Assembly (NCBI RefSeq): GCF_001297015.1
Contig: NZ_LIGE01000015.1
Coordinates: 1-64,000 of the forward strand
DNA from: Pseudomonas sp. RIT-PI-r
Lineage (GTDB): Bacteria > Pseudomonadota > Gammaproteobacteria > Pseudomonadales > Pseudomonadaceae
Direction of reading: 5' to 3'
Length of the DNA stretch: 64,000 nucleotides
Shown: positions 33,347-42,275 of the stretch, one piece after another
Layout: each line of letters begins with the position of its first letter
How positions within the stretch are numbered: the first letter of the stretch is position 1
The notes under the pieces: generated by a model
Seen by the model: only the letters and a program-made list of their open reading frames with translations
Told to the model about the DNA's origin: nothing
Database searches by the model: none
Position numbers and translations under genes: made by a program

Positions 33347-33931
33347 ATGTTAACCACTGAAGCAAGACCCTATACCAGCGAATCACTGCCAAGGTGCCTC
33401 ATCGGTCATCTGCTCGACCCACAACTGGTCGAAGTCGAAGCGGCAGAACACGCCAGCGCTTTTGCCGCTGGCAGCCTCAACTTCAGCATGCAGCAACAGA
33501 CCCAGACCAACTGGTGCTGGGCCGCCGTTTCCGCCTCGGTCGGCAACTATTACGGCACCGGCAACTGGACTCAGTGCGGTGTGGCCAGCACTCAGCTCGA
33601 CCGCAACTGCTGCAATCAGCCAGGGCCGTGCAACGTCTACGGCTATCTGGACTCGGCCCTGCAAACCACCCGCAGCTACAACGGTATGAATCAGGGTTCG
33701 CTGCAGATGTCGGCGATCCAGAACCAGATCAGCATGGGCCGCCCGGTCGGCCTGCGCTGTGCCTGGTACGGCGGCGGTGCGCATTTCCTGACGATCTACG
33801 GCACCAACGGCGATTACGTGCTGGTCGCGGACTCGATCTACGGTTATTCGACCCGTGCGCTGAATGCCTTTCCCCGTGCCTACAATGGCGGCGGCAACTG
33901 GACTCACACTTACTTCACGGTAAAAAACTAG
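33347..33931 (+). CDS. Papain-like cysteine protease (C70/AvrRpt2-type)
   Basis: 194 residues from the ATG at 33347 (GGAGG nine bases upstream). Residues ~45-194 show the clan CA core: QQTQTNWCWAAVSASVGNYY with the likely nucleophile Cys57, His146 in GGGAHFLTIYG and Asp162 in VLVADSIYG. This matches the papain-like family of AvrRpt2-type peptidases. The segment TQCGVASTQLDRNCCNQPGP (77-95) is unusually Cys-rich and may hold disulphides or metal. The first ~45 residues look like a propeptide and no Sec signal is visible. It forms a tight pair with the next gene. Substrate unknown. Confidence 0.82.
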   Translation: MLTTEARPYTSESLPRCLIGHLLDPQLVEVEAAEHASAFAAGSLNFSMQQQTQTNWCWAAVSASVGNYYGTGNWTQCGVASTQLDRNCCNQPGPCNVYGYLDSALQTTRSYNGMNQGSLQMSAIQNQISMGRPVGLRCAWYGGGAHFLTIYGTNGDYVLVADSIYGYSTRALNAFPRAYNGGGNWTHTYFTVKN

Positions 33932-33943
33932 GAGGGCGACATC

Positions 33944-34543
33944 ATGCAACTGACTTATCCAAAGGCGCCTTCCAACGGCGTACAGACCTTGCGCCCGGCC
34001 CTGCAAGCCGCGCTGCAAACCCCGGGTTTTGGCGCCAGTCGCCAGTTCGCCAACGCTGTACCGGCGAAAATCAGCCTCAGCGAAGCCTACCGTGGCTATT
34101 CGCTCAGCCTGGATGACCTGAGCCAAGGCAAAGGCCTGAAAGACGCACGAATCGGCGACTGGCATTACCTGGTCTTTGCCGACGGCGTGACGATTGCCGA
34201 TGCGCAATTGGCCGAGGTGCGCGGGCATGTCGAATTCGCCTCGCTGAATCACGGCGATCACGCCGCTGCTACGGTGAGTGCGCTGAAACTGGCAGAACAA
34301 GCGCCGCAACTTCAAGGCAAGAGCGTCGAGTTGCGTGTGCTGTTTGTCTCAGCCCTGCACGTTGTAGCGATCTGGCTGCATGCTGACGGTGAGGACGTGC
34401 TGATCCCGATCGAGCCGACGCCCAAGGAGTTGGCGGTTACCGGGTTGTACAGCGAAGCAACACTTCTCGGCGCATTGAAACCGGCAGCGGGTCAAGCCAA
34501 ACGGCGCTTTGACGCCGACACCAGTGGCCAGCTCGGCAACTGA
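33944..34543 (+). CDS. Unknown partner protein of the C70-type protease
   Basis: 199 residues. The ATG at 33944 lies 12 bp past the protease stop, and its GGAGGG starts right at that stop codon, so the two are translationally coupled. Starts MQLTYPKAPSNGVQTLRPAL, no signal peptide, no membrane helix, mixed alpha/beta. I do not recognise a domain. Being so tightly coupled, it may regulate, inhibit or carry the protease, or be its target; none of this is shown. The codon use fits the host. Confidence 0.75.
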   Translation: MQLTYPKAPSNGVQTLRPALQAALQTPGFGASRQFANAVPAKISLSEAYRGYSLSLDDLSQGKGLKDARIGDWHYLVFADGVTIADAQLAEVRGHVEFASLNHGDHAAATVSALKLAEQAPQLQGKSVELRVLFVSALHVVAIWLHADGEDVLIPIEPTPKELAVTGLYSEATLLGALKPAAGQAKRRFDADTSGQLGN

Positions 34544-34548
34544 TGGAC

Positions 34549-34580
34549 GAAAAAAAACCCGGACATTGTCCGGGTTTTTC
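34549..34580. terminator. Bidirectional terminator
   Basis: AAACCCGGACA and its complement flank a short loop, with an A-run on one side and a T-run on the other, between the convergent protease-partner and helicase genes. Confidence 0.9.
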
Positions 34581-34598
34581 ATGCACGCCTGAAACGCT

Positions 34599-35939
34599 TT
34601 ACTCAGCCGCAGGCTCTGCTGGCTTGCGGCGCTTCAGCGGCGCCATGCCGTCGCTGCTCACCAACGAATCCGGCTTCGGACGGTTGGCGCTCTTGCGCTT
34701 GGTCGGCGTCTTCGCGGCGGTTTTCTTCTTGTCGCCCTTGGCGTCGGTCTTTTTCTTCTTCACGCCGACGGCCTTGCCCGAGGCCTTGACCTTTTTCGGT
34801 CCGCCGTAGGTGCCTTTGACTTCCTTGATGGTGCGGCGCTCGAAGCTCTGCTTCAGGTAGCGCTCGATGCTCGACATCAGGTTCCAGTCGCCGTGGCAGA
34901 TCAGCGAGATCGCCAGACCATCGTTACCGGCGCGGCCAGTACGGCCGATGCGGTGCACGTATTCGTCGCCGCTGCGTGGCATGTCGAAGTTGATCACCAG
35001 ATCCAGACCATCGACGTCCAGGCCACGGGCCGCAACGTCGGTGGCAACCAGAATCTTCACGCCGCCCTGCTTCAGACGGTCGATCGCCAGTTTGCGATCC
35101 TTCTGGTCTTTCTCACCGTGCAACACGAACGCTTTGTATTCCTGAGCCACGAGGCGGCCGTAGATGCGGTCGGCCATGGCGCGGGTGTTGGTGAAGACGA
35201 TGGCCTTCTGATAAGTCTCGTTGGCCAGCAGCCAGTTCACAATCTGCTCTTTATGCTGATTGTGGTCGGCGGTGATGATTTGCTGACGGGTGGTCGAGTT
35301 CAGCTGGCTGACCGCGTTGAGCTGCAAGTGCTCAGGGTTGTTCAGCACCTTGCCGATCATGTCGCGCAGACCGGAACCACCGGTGGTGGCGGAGAACAGC
35401 ATGGTTTGCTGACGGTTCGGGCATTCGTCGACCAGACGCTGCACGTCTTCGGCAAAACCCATGTCGAGCATGCGGTCGGCTTCGTCGAGTACCAGCACTT
35501 CGACTTCTTTCAGGTCGAGGTTGCCGGCGTTGAGTTGCTCGATCATCCGGCCCGGGGTGCCGATGAGAATGTCCGGCACTTTGCGCAGCATCGCGGCCTG
35601 GACCTTGAAGTCTTCACCGCCGGTGATCAGGCCGGACTTGATGAAAGTGAACTGCGAAAAGCGCTCAACTTCCTTCAGCGTCTGTTGGGCCAGTTCGCGG
35701 GTCGGCAGCAGGATCAGCGTCTTGATGCTGACGCGAACCTTGGCCGGGCCGATCAGGCGATTGAGGATCGGCAGAACGAAAGCGGCGGTTTTGCCGCTAC
35801 CGGTTTGCGCCGTCACCCGCAGATCACGCCCTTGGAGCGCCAGCGGGATGGCCGCGGCTTGCACAGGCGTTGGCTCGACAAATTTCAGCTCGGCCACAGC
35901 TTTAAGCAGGCGTTCGTGCAGGGCGAATTGGGAAAACAC
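34599..35939 (-). CDS. DEAD-box ATP-dependent RNA helicase
   Basis: 446 residues from a GTG (FSQFALHERLLKAVAELKFV), with GAGG eight bases upstream; a 63-codon upstream in-frame extension lacks support. Helicase motifs in order: AQTGSGKT (I), PTRELAQQ (Ia), VLDEADRMLD (II), SAT (III) and HRIGRTGRAG (VI). The C-terminal ~85 residues are a Lys/Ala-rich basic tail (KKKKTDAKGDKKK) that probably binds RNA. RhlE-like DEAD proteins have this layout. It should act in RNA remodelling, ribosome assembly or decay. Divergent from the MscS gene. Confidence 0.9.
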   Translation of the reverse strand: MFSQFALHERLLKAVAELKFVEPTPVQAAAIPLALQGRDLRVTAQTGSGKTAAFVLPILNRLIGPAKVRVSIKTLILLPTRELAQQTLKEVERFSQFTFIKSGLITGGEDFKVQAAMLRKVPDILIGTPGRMIEQLNAGNLDLKEVEVLVLDEADRMLDMGFAEDVQRLVDECPNRQQTMLFSATTGGSGLRDMIGKVLNNPEHLQLNAVSQLNSTTRQQIITADHNQHKEQIVNWLLANETYQKAIVFTNTRAMADRIYGRLVAQEYKAFVLHGEKDQKDRKLAIDRLKQGGVKILVATDVAARGLDVDGLDLVINFDMPRSGDEYVHRIGRTGRAGNDGLAISLICHGDWNLMSSIERYLKQSFERRTIKEVKGTYGGPKKVKASGKAVGVKKKKTDAKGDKKKTAAKTPTKRKSANRPKPDSLVSSDGMAPLKRRKPAEPAAE

Positions 35940-36130
35940 GGGTGCTACCTCGAAGATATGCAAAAAAACAGCTGCATAGGTTACCGGTTTCGAGCGCTCA
36001 GGCCGAGTTTCTTTATGCAAACGGCGGCAATCAGTGGTTTTTTTGTTGCCTGATTTGTCTCCAAACGTAATACCTGGCGTCTTAAATGCTCTAATCGGCC
36101 ATCGCGTCTTACAGAAGAATCGTTTCACTT

Positions 36131-37429
36131 ATGGATATCAAACAGCTCTGGCTCAACGCCCAAGACCTCTGGGGCACCCTCGAACAGCATCCGCTTTTGC
36201 AGGCGGGGCTCGCGCTGACGGTGTTATTGGTGATCGCTCTGTTGCTCGGACGAGTGGCGCGCTATCTGATCCTGCACGCCAGCCGCATGCTCGGCCGCCA
36301 GCCGGCGCTGCACTGGATCAATGACTTTCGCCACAACAAAGTGTTTCAGCGACTGGCGCAGATGACGCCGTCGCTGGTCATTCAGTTCGGCTTGCATCTG
36401 GTGCCGGAACTGAGCAAAACCGCCATGACCTTCCTCGGTAATGTGGCGCTGTCGTTCACCATTCTGTTCTTGTTGCTGGCAGTCAGCGCCCTGCTCAACG
36501 CCCTGCTCGACATCTATGCACGCACCGAACACGCCCGTACGCGCTCAATCAAGGGCTATGTGCAACTGGCGAAAATGGTCTTGTACGTGTTCGGCGCAAT
36601 CATCATCGTTGCCACGCTGATCGACCGCTCGCCGCTGTTGCTGCTCTCCGGTCTGGGTGCCATGTCGGCGGTGATTCTGTTGGTCTACAAGGACACCCTG
36701 CTGTCGTTTGTCGCCAGCGTGCAGTTGACCAGCAACGACATGCTGCGGGTCGGCGACTGGATCGAGATGCCGCAAGTCGGCGCCGACGGCGATGTGGTCG
36801 CCATCACCCTGCACACGGTCAAGGTGCAGAATTTCGACAAGACCATCGTCTCGATCCCGACCTGGCGGGTGATGTCCGAGTCGTTCAAGAACTGGCGCGG
36901 CATGCAGCAATCCGGCGGGCGCCGAAGCAAGCGCAGCGTGTTCATCGACGCCAGCGGCGTGCGTTTCATCCGTGATGACGAGGAAGAAAAACTCTCGCAA
37001 GTGCACTTGCTGACCGACTACATGAGCCGCAAAAAAGCCGAGCTCAAAGCGTGGAACGAGGCCCAGGGTAATGTCGCGGCGATGTCGGCCAACCGGCGGC
37101 GCATGACCAACATCGGGACCTTCCGCGCGTATGCACTGGCGTATCTGAAGAGTCATCCAGAGATTCAGCCGAACATGACCTGCATGGTGCGGCAGATGCA
37201 GACCACGGCGCAGGGCATTCCGCTGGAGATCTACTGCTTCACCCGCACCACGGCGTGGGCCGATTACGAGCGGATTCAGGGGGATATTTTTGATTATCTG
37301 CTGGCGGTGTTGCCGGAGTTTGGGCTGAGCCTGTATCAACAGCCGAGTGGCGGGGATTTGCGGTCGGGGTTGTTGCCGGCGGTGCTCGGCGCGGCGAGCA
37401 TTCCCGAGCCGCAGAAGCACCTCATGTAA
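36131..37429 (+). CDS. MscS-family mechanosensitive channel (YbdG-like)
   Basis: 432 residues. About four or five membrane helices in residues 1-180, with the pore helix region LLLLSGLGAMSAVILLVYKD; then the MscS beta domain with LRVGDWIEMPQVGADGDVVA, and a long C-terminal cytosolic part with an inserted segment (DEEEKLSQVHLLTDYMSRKK) like E. coli YbdG (MscM). Inner membrane, releases solutes under hypo-osmotic stress. Its ATG has only a weak ribosome site. A REP follows. Confidence 0.87.
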   Translation: MDIKQLWLNAQDLWGTLEQHPLLQAGLALTVLLVIALLLGRVARYLILHASRMLGRQPALHWINDFRHNKVFQRLAQMTPSLVIQFGLHLVPELSKTAMTFLGNVALSFTILFLLLAVSALLNALLDIYARTEHARTRSIKGYVQLAKMVLYVFGAIIIVATLIDRSPLLLLSGLGAMSAVILLVYKDTLLSFVASVQLTSNDMLRVGDWIEMPQVGADGDVVAITLHTVKVQNFDKTIVSIPTWRVMSESFKNWRGMQQSGGRRSKRSVFIDASGVRFIRDDEEEKLSQVHLLTDYMSRKKAELKAWNEAQGNVAAMSANRRRMTNIGTFRAYALAYLKSHPEIQPNMTCMVRQMQTTAQGIPLEIYCFTRTTAWADYERIQGDIFDYLLAVLPEFGLSLYQQPSGGDLRSGLLPAVLGAASIPEPQKHLM

Positions 37430-37442
37430 CCCAAAATTTCAC

Positions 37443-37515
37443 TGTAGGAGCTGCCGAAGGCTGCGATCTTTAGACTTTAAAGATCAAAAGATCGCAGCCT
37501 TCGGCAGCTCCTACA
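37443..37515. repeat. REP inverted pair (GCTGCGATCTTTTG type)
   Basis: TGTAGGAGCTGCCGAAGGC and its inverted copy lie between the convergent MscS and EamA genes. Confidence 0.92.
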
Positions 37516-37519
37516 GGGT

Positions 37520-38377
37520 TTATGCGGTGCGGCGGATGCCCAGTCGACTAATCCATACGGCAGCGAGGATGACGCTGCCACCAAGGAACAACCTGCCCAA
37601 TTCCTCATGCTGATTCCAGATCAGCAGATTCAGCAGCAATCCCACCGGCACATGCAGGTTGTTCATCACCGCCAGCGTGCCGCCGTTGACCATGCACGCG
37701 CCTTTGTTCCACCAGTACATGCCCAGCGCGGTCGAGACCAGACCGAGGAACAGCAGCACGCCCCACTGCAGCGGCGCTTCCGGCAGGAAATTCGCTTTGC
37801 CGAACATCAGGAATGCCGGCAGCACCACCGCCAGCGCGCCGAGGTAGAAGAAGCCGAAACGCCGGTAATGCGGCAGATCGCTCGGGTGCCTGGCTACCAG
37901 GTGTTTGTACATCACTTGCCCTGCGGCGTAGGTGAAGTTGGCCAGTTGCAGCAGCAAGAAGCCCATGAAGAAGTCCGGGCTGATGCTGTCGAAGCGAATC
38001 ACTGCCGCGCCGCCCACCGCCACTAGCGCGGCGATCAGCGCCCACGGATTGAAGCGCCGGTTCAGCGCATCTTCGATCAACGTCACGTGCAACGGCGTGA
38101 GGATGGTAAACAGCAACACCTCCGGCACGGTCAGCACGCGGAAGCTCAGGTACAGGCAGACGTAGGTCACGCCGAACTGCAACGCGCCGATCACCAGCAT
38201 GCCGCGCATGAACGAAGGTTCGACCGAGCGCCAGCGGGTCAGCGGGATAAACACCAGCCCGGCCAGCACCACGCGCACCAGCACCGCGAAGTAACTGTCG
38301 ACATGACCGGCCAGGTATTCGCCAATCAGACTGAAGGAAAACGCCTGGATCAGCGTGACAAAAAGTAGATAGCCCAT
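37520..38377 (-). CDS. EamA/DMT-family transporter
   Basis: 285 residues from the ATG at 38377 (MGYLLFVTLIQAFSFSLIGE), with GGGG upstream. Ten helices in two EamA repeats; conserved SFRVLTVPEVLLFTILTPLH and VALGMYWWNKGACMVNGG-like segments resemble the carboxylate/amino acid/amine transporter group. No substrate can be read from the sequence. It is a single gene flanked by REPs. The C-terminus ends with ISRLGIRRTA. Confidence 0.86.
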   Translation of the reverse strand: MGYLLFVTLIQAFSFSLIGEYLAGHVDSYFAVLVRVVLAGLVFIPLTRWRSVEPSFMRGMLVIGALQFGVTYVCLYLSFRVLTVPEVLLFTILTPLHVTLIEDALNRRFNPWALIAALVAVGGAAVIRFDSISPDFFMGFLLLQLANFTYAAGQVMYKHLVARHPSDLPHYRRFGFFYLGALAVVLPAFLMFGKANFLPEAPLQWGVLLFLGLVSTALGMYWWNKGACMVNGGTLAVMNNLHVPVGLLLNLLIWNQHEELGRLFLGGSVILAAVWISRLGIRRTA

Positions 38378-38443
38378 GCTCGCCCCTAATTTGAATGGCG
38401 GCGACGATAGCGGTTTTTCCACCCTGCAACCAACAAAAATCCC

Positions 38444-38534
38444 CCTGTAGGAGCTGCCGCAGGCTGCGATCTTTTGATGTTGATTTTAAAAAAAAACAAG
38501 ATCAAAAGATCGCAGCCTGCGGCAGCTCCTACAG
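38444..38534. repeat. REP inverted pair (GCTGCGATCTTTTG type)
   Basis: CTGTAGGAGCTGCCGCAGGC and its inverted copy lie upstream of the EamA gene and downstream of the azoreductase terminator. Confidence 0.93.
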
Positions 38535-38553
38535 GGGATCGGTGAGTTACGGG

Positions 38554-38594
38554 CAAAAAAAAGCCCGATCTCGCTAATGCGTTCAATCGGGCTA
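38554..38594 (-). terminator. Intrinsic terminator of the azoreductase gene
   Basis: AGCCCGAT (38562-38569) pairs with ATCGGGCT (38586-38593), followed on the minus strand by eight T, ~108 bp after the azoR stop codon. Confidence 0.85.
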
Positions 38595-38701
38595 CAGCAC
38601 TCAGGAGCAACAAGTGCAAAGGGAGGTTCGATGCGCGTAGAGCCTTGAAGGGGTTGCGCCAGGTCACTTAAACAATCGGCGATTATCTGGCGATTAACAT
38701 A

Positions 38702-39301
38702 TCAAGCGACCTGGGACAGCTTGGCGTTGGCCTGATTCAGGCCTTTCTCCTGGAAGTCGCCACCGAGGTTCATGCCTTCGGCGTGAATGAACGTCACGTC
38801 GTTGATACCGATGAAGCCCATCACTTGGCGCAGATAAGGTTCCTGATGATCAGCCGGGCCGCCCGCGTAGATGCCGCCGCGAGCGGTGAGCACGTAGGCA
38901 CGCTTGCCGCTGAGCAGGCCTTGCGGTCCGGTTTCGGTGTACTTGAAGGTCACGCCGGCACGCAGCACGTGGTCGAGCCAGGCCTTGAGGGTGCTCGGGA
39001 TGGCGAAGTTGTACATCGGCGCGGCCATCACCAGCACGTCGGCAGCGAGCAGTTCATCGGTCAGTGCGTTGGAGCGATCCAGCGACGCTTGTTCGCTGTC
39101 GTTGCGCTGTTCGGCAGGTTTCATCCAGCCACCCAGCAGGTTGCTGTCCAGATGCGGTACCGGATTCACGGCGAGGTCACGCACGGTGATCTGATCGGCC
39201 GGGTGCGCCGCTTTCCACTGACTGATGAAGGTCTGGGTCAGTTGACGGGAAACCGAGTCTTGCTGGCGGGCGCTGCTTTCGATGATCAGAACGCGGGACA
39301 T
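38702..39301 (-). CDS. azoR: FMN-dependent NADH-azoreductase
   Basis: 199 residues from the ATG at 39301 (GGAGG eight bases upstream). Flavodoxin-like start MSRVLIIESSARQQDSVSRQ and the FMN-binding loop AAPMYNFAIPSTLKAWLDHV are diagnostic of AzoR, as is LTARGGIYAG. The family transfers electrons from NADH through FMN to azo dyes and quinones; its likely role is quinone detoxification. Pseudomonads carry several AzoR paralogues, so the exact number of this one is not assigned. Complete length (family ~200). Confidence 0.92.
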   Translation of the reverse strand: MSRVLIIESSARQQDSVSRQLTQTFISQWKAAHPADQITVRDLAVNPVPHLDSNLLGGWMKPAEQRNDSEQASLDRSNALTDELLAADVLVMAAPMYNFAIPSTLKAWLDHVLRAGVTFKYTETGPQGLLSGKRAYVLTARGGIYAGGPADHQEPYLRQVMGFIGINDVTFIHAEGMNLGGDFQEKGLNQANAKLSQVA

Positions 39302-39428
39302 GGTGTGTAGCCTCCATCCGAGAATGTTGTAGGTCGATGGAGTGAAGGTTAAACAGTGCCGCCTCGATGAAAAAGCGCAAATAATTGCTGCAAAGCATCG
39401 AATAATTCGTTTAGATGCACCTGAAACC

Positions 39429-39503
39429 TGTGGGAGCGAGCCTGCTCGCGATAGCGGTGTATCAATCTGACACACCGCTATCGCGAGCAGGCTCACTCCT
39501 ACA
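39429..39503. repeat. REP inverted pair (TCGCGAGCAGGCTC type)
   Basis: TGTGGGAGCGAGCCTGCTCGC and its inverted copy overlap the rejected upstream extension of azoR. Confidence 0.9.
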
Positions 39504-39515
39504 AGGGATCGATCG

Positions 39516-39830
39516 TTACTTCGGGGTGCAGGTCAGCTTGATGCGCAGCTTGATAATTTCGCGAGTGAACTTGGCCGTGGCGTTTTTATGTTTGCCTGCC
39601 GGTACGTCGATGGTGCGAGTGCGTGGCGCCTCGGGGCCATTGCTGAAAACGGCCTTGCACACTGCATCGACATCGCCGTAGTTGGCCACCCGGATCGAGC
39701 CGATGTCGTTATCGGTGTCGAAGGTTTCGTAATCGATTTTCATGCCATTGAGATCTTTCTGCACATCGATCGGGTACGCAAAAGCAGTCAGCGGCAGCAA
39801 CGCCAGCACCACACAACAGAATTTTTTCAT
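39516..39830 (-). CDS. Small periplasmic protein, unknown
   Basis: 104 residues with signal peptide MKKFCCVVLALLPLTAFA. The mature part is beta-rich (SIRVANYGDVDAVCKAVFSN then GPEAPRTRTIDVPAGKHKN), with an Ig-like feel and two cysteines (VCKAV and LTCTPK) that may form a disulphide. Exported to the periplasm or outside. It resembles a small conserved family in pseudomonads whose role I do not know. Divergent from the LysR gene at 39880. Confidence 0.78.
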   Translation of the reverse strand: MKKFCCVVLALLPLTAFAYPIDVQKDLNGMKIDYETFDTDNDIGSIRVANYGDVDAVCKAVFSNGPEAPRTRTIDVPAGKHKNATAKFTREIIKLRIKLTCTPK

Positions 39831-39879
39831 TCGGCAGTCTCCATGAAGGACGGCCAGCTTAGGACAAGAGGAGCTATTG

Positions 39880-40803
39880 ATGAAAGCGCCCCGCGTGACC
39901 CTGGATCAATGGCGAACATTGCAGGCCGTGGTCGACCACGGCGGATTCGCCCAGGCCGCCGAGGCCTTGCACCGTTCGCAATCGTCGGTGAGTTACACCG
40001 TCGCCCGCATGCAGGACCAACTCGGCGTGCCGCTGCTGCGGATCGACGGGCGTAAAGCCGTGCTCACCGAAGCCGGCGGCGTATTGCTGCGCCGCTCGCG
40101 GCAACTGGTGAAACAGGCCAGCCAACTGGAAGACCTTGCCCATCACATGGAGCAAGGCTGGGAGGCCGAGGTGCGGCTGGTAGTCGATGCGGCGTATCCG
40201 AGCGCGCGGATCGTGCGCGCGTTGACCGCGTTCATGCCGCAGAGTCGTGGTTGCCGGGTTCGCTTGCGTGAAGAGGTATTGTCCGGCGTCGAGGAAGTGT
40301 TGCTCGAAGGCGTGGCCGATCTGGCGATCACTGGCCTGAGCATTCCCGGCCACCTCGGGGCGGAATTGAGCGACGTCGAGTTCATCGCCGTCGCCCACCC
40401 CGATCACCCGCTGCACCGGCTCAATCGCGAACTGAGCTTTCAGGATCTGGAAACCCAGATGCAAGTGGTCATCCGCGACTCCGGCCGCCAGCAACCCCGC
40501 GACGTTGGCTGGCTCGGCGCCGAACAGCGCTGGACCGTGGGCAGTCTCGCCACTGCCGCAACCTTTGTCAGCAGCGGTCTGGGCTTTGCCTGGCTGCCCC
40601 GGCACATGATTGAACGAGAACTGAAAGATGGCTCGCTCAAGCTGCTACCGTTGGACAGGGGCGGCACTCGCAATTCCAGCTTCTACCTGTATTCGAACAA
40701 GGACAAACCCTTGGGTCCGGCCACGCAAATCCTCATCGAACTGCTACGCACCTTCGATACGTTACCTCTGGATGCGCCGTACGCCGCCCCCGAACAAGCC
40801 TGA
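39880..40803 (+). CDS. LysR-family transcriptional regulator
   Basis: 307 residues, ATG with GAGGAG upstream (an in-frame TTG lies one codon before). Winged HTH at residues ~8-65 (ALHRSQSSVSYTVARMQDQL), then a LysR effector domain. The next gene, an alpha/beta hydrolase, starts 14 bp later on the same strand, so the regulator probably sits in an operon with it and the cyclophilin gene. Target genes unknown. Confidence 0.88.
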   Translation: MKAPRVTLDQWRTLQAVVDHGGFAQAAEALHRSQSSVSYTVARMQDQLGVPLLRIDGRKAVLTEAGGVLLRRSRQLVKQASQLEDLAHHMEQGWEAEVRLVVDAAYPSARIVRALTAFMPQSRGCRVRLREEVLSGVEEVLLEGVADLAITGLSIPGHLGAELSDVEFIAVAHPDHPLHRLNRELSFQDLETQMQVVIRDSGRQQPRDVGWLGAEQRWTVGSLATAATFVSSGLGFAWLPRHMIERELKDGSLKLLPLDRGGTRNSSFYLYSNKDKPLGPATQILIELLRTFDTLPLDAPYAAPEQA

Positions 40804-40817
40804 CACGGAGTTCACCG

Positions 40818-41621
40818 ATGGCCTATTTCGAGCACGATGGTTGCAACCTGCACTACGAGGAATATGGCCACGGTACGCCGTTGCTGCTGGTTCACGGGCT
40901 CGGTTCAAGCACGCTGGACTGGGAAATGCAGATCCCGGCACTGGCCGCGCACTATCGGGTGATCGTCCCGGATATTCGCGGCCACGGTCGCTCGGACAAG
41001 CCACACGAGCGCTACAGCATCGCTGGATTCAGCGCTGACATGCTTGCACTCATCGAGCATTTGAACCTTGGCCCGGTGCACTACGTCGGGCTGTCGATGG
41101 GCGGCATGATCGGCTTCCAGTTCGGCGTCGATCAGCCGCAACGGCTCAAGAGCCTGACCATCGTCAACAGCGCACCGGAGGTCAAATTACGCAGCCGCGA
41201 CGATTTTTGGCAGTGGTTCAAACGCTGGAGCCTGATGCGCGTGCTCAGCCTCGCGACCATTGGCAAAGCCCTTGGCGGCAAACTTTTCCCGAAACCCGAA
41301 CAAGCCGGTCTGCGGCAGAAAATGGCCGAACGCTGGGCAAAAAACGACAAACGTGCTTATCTCGCCAGCTTCGATGCGATTGTTGGCTGGGGCGTTCAGG
41401 AACGACTTTCCCGGGTGACCTGTCCAACGCTCGTCATCAGCGCCGACCGTGATTACACACCGGTGGCATTGAAAGAAACCTATGTAAAACTGCTGCCGAA
41501 TGCGCGGCTGGTGGTGATCGCCGATTCGCGCCACGCCACCCCGCTCGATCAACCCGAACGCTTCAATCAAACGCTGCTGGAGTTCCTCGCCGCAGCCGAA
41601 ATTCAATCTCAGGATCACTGA
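40818..41621 (+). CDS. Alpha/beta-fold hydrolase
   Basis: 267 residues. Oxyanion motif HGLGSSTLDWE near residue 27, nucleophile elbow GLSMGG (Ser near 95), late acid and His (SADRDY; DSRHATPLDQP). The overall layout is close to PcaD-like 3-oxoadipate enol-lactonase and other small-molecule esterases; no pca genes lie nearby, so lactonase activity is only one option. Cytosolic. It lies 14 bp after the LysR gene and 3 bp before the cyclophilin gene, indicating one transcript. Confidence 0.88.
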   Translation: MAYFEHDGCNLHYEEYGHGTPLLLVHGLGSSTLDWEMQIPALAAHYRVIVPDIRGHGRSDKPHERYSIAGFSADMLALIEHLNLGPVHYVGLSMGGMIGFQFGVDQPQRLKSLTIVNSAPEVKLRSRDDFWQWFKRWSLMRVLSLATIGKALGGKLFPKPEQAGLRQKMAERWAKNDKRAYLASFDAIVGWGVQERLSRVTCPTLVISADRDYTPVALKETYVKLLPNARLVVIADSRHATPLDQPERFNQTLLEFLAAAEIQSQDH

Positions 41622-41624
41622 CCC

Positions 41625-42188
41625 ATGCTGAAAAAACTCGCCCTCGCCGCTGGCACCGTGCTGTTTGCCGCCAACCTGATGGCTGCCACGCCGGTCAAAG
41701 CACCGCACGTGCTGCTGGACACAACCAACGGTCAGATCGAAATCGAACTGGATCCGGTCAAGGCACCGATCAGCACCAAGAATTTTCTGGATTACGTCAA
41801 CAGCGGTTTCTACACCAACACCATTTTCCACCGCGTGATCCCGGGCTTCATGGCTCAGGGCGGCGGTTTCACCCAGCAGATGCAGCAAAAAGAAACCAAG
41901 GCGCCGATCAAGAACGAAGCCAGCAATGGCCTGCACAACGTGCGCGGCACCTTGTCGATGGCGCGCACTTCCAACCCTGACTCGGCCACCAGCCAGTTCT
42001 TCATCAACGTGGCTGACAACGCGTTCCTCGATCCGGGCCGTGACGCCGGTTACGCGGTGTTCGCCAAAGTGGTCAAGGGCATGGACGTGGTCGACATCAT
42101 CGTCAACTCGCAAACCACCACCAAAAGCGGCATGCAAAACGTGCCTGTAGACCCTGTGATCATCAAGTCGGCCAAAGTCATCGACTAA
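41625..42188 (+). CDS. Periplasmic peptidyl-prolyl isomerase, cyclophilin type
   Basis: 187 residues. Signal peptide [20 protein letters not shown], then a cyclophilin domain with [20 protein letters not shown] and [20 protein letters not shown], including the Arg and Phe of the active site. This is the PpiA-type periplasmic foldase. The start is 3 bp after the hydrolase stop codon, with AGGAT upstream. The gene ends at a strong hairpin. Confidence 0.92.
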   Translation: MLKKLALAAGTVLFAANLMAATPVKAPHVLLDTTNGQIEIELDPVKAPISTKNFLDYVNSGFYTNTIFHRVIPGFMAQGGGFTQQMQQKETKAPIKNEASNGLHNVRGTLSMARTSNPDSATSQFFINVADNAFLDPGRDAGYAVFAKVVKGMDVVDIIVNSQTTTKSGMQNVPVDPVIIKSAKVID

Positions 42189-42205
42189 GCTGTACAGGGC
42201 GTATC

Positions 42206-42234
42206 GAGCGGCGCGGTTCAACACCGCGCCGCTC
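42206..42234 (+). terminator. GC-rich hairpin after cyclophilin gene
   Basis: GAGCGGCGCGGT and its perfect complement with a 5-base loop, 18 bp after the stop codon; no strong T-run follows, so termination is likely but not certain. Confidence 0.55.
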
Positions 42235-42245
42235 ACACTGATAAA

Positions 42246-42275
42246 AGGAGAGCCCGGATTCCGGGCGGTTATCTG
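42246..42275 (+). promoter_or_regulatory. Shine-Dalgarno bridged by a small hairpin before ABC exporter gene
   Basis: AGGAG at 42246-42250 is 25 bases before the ATG, too far normally. GCCCGGATTCCGGGC (42252-42266) lies between and would fold, leaving about ten bases of effective spacing. No other ribosome site is visible. Confidence 0.45.
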
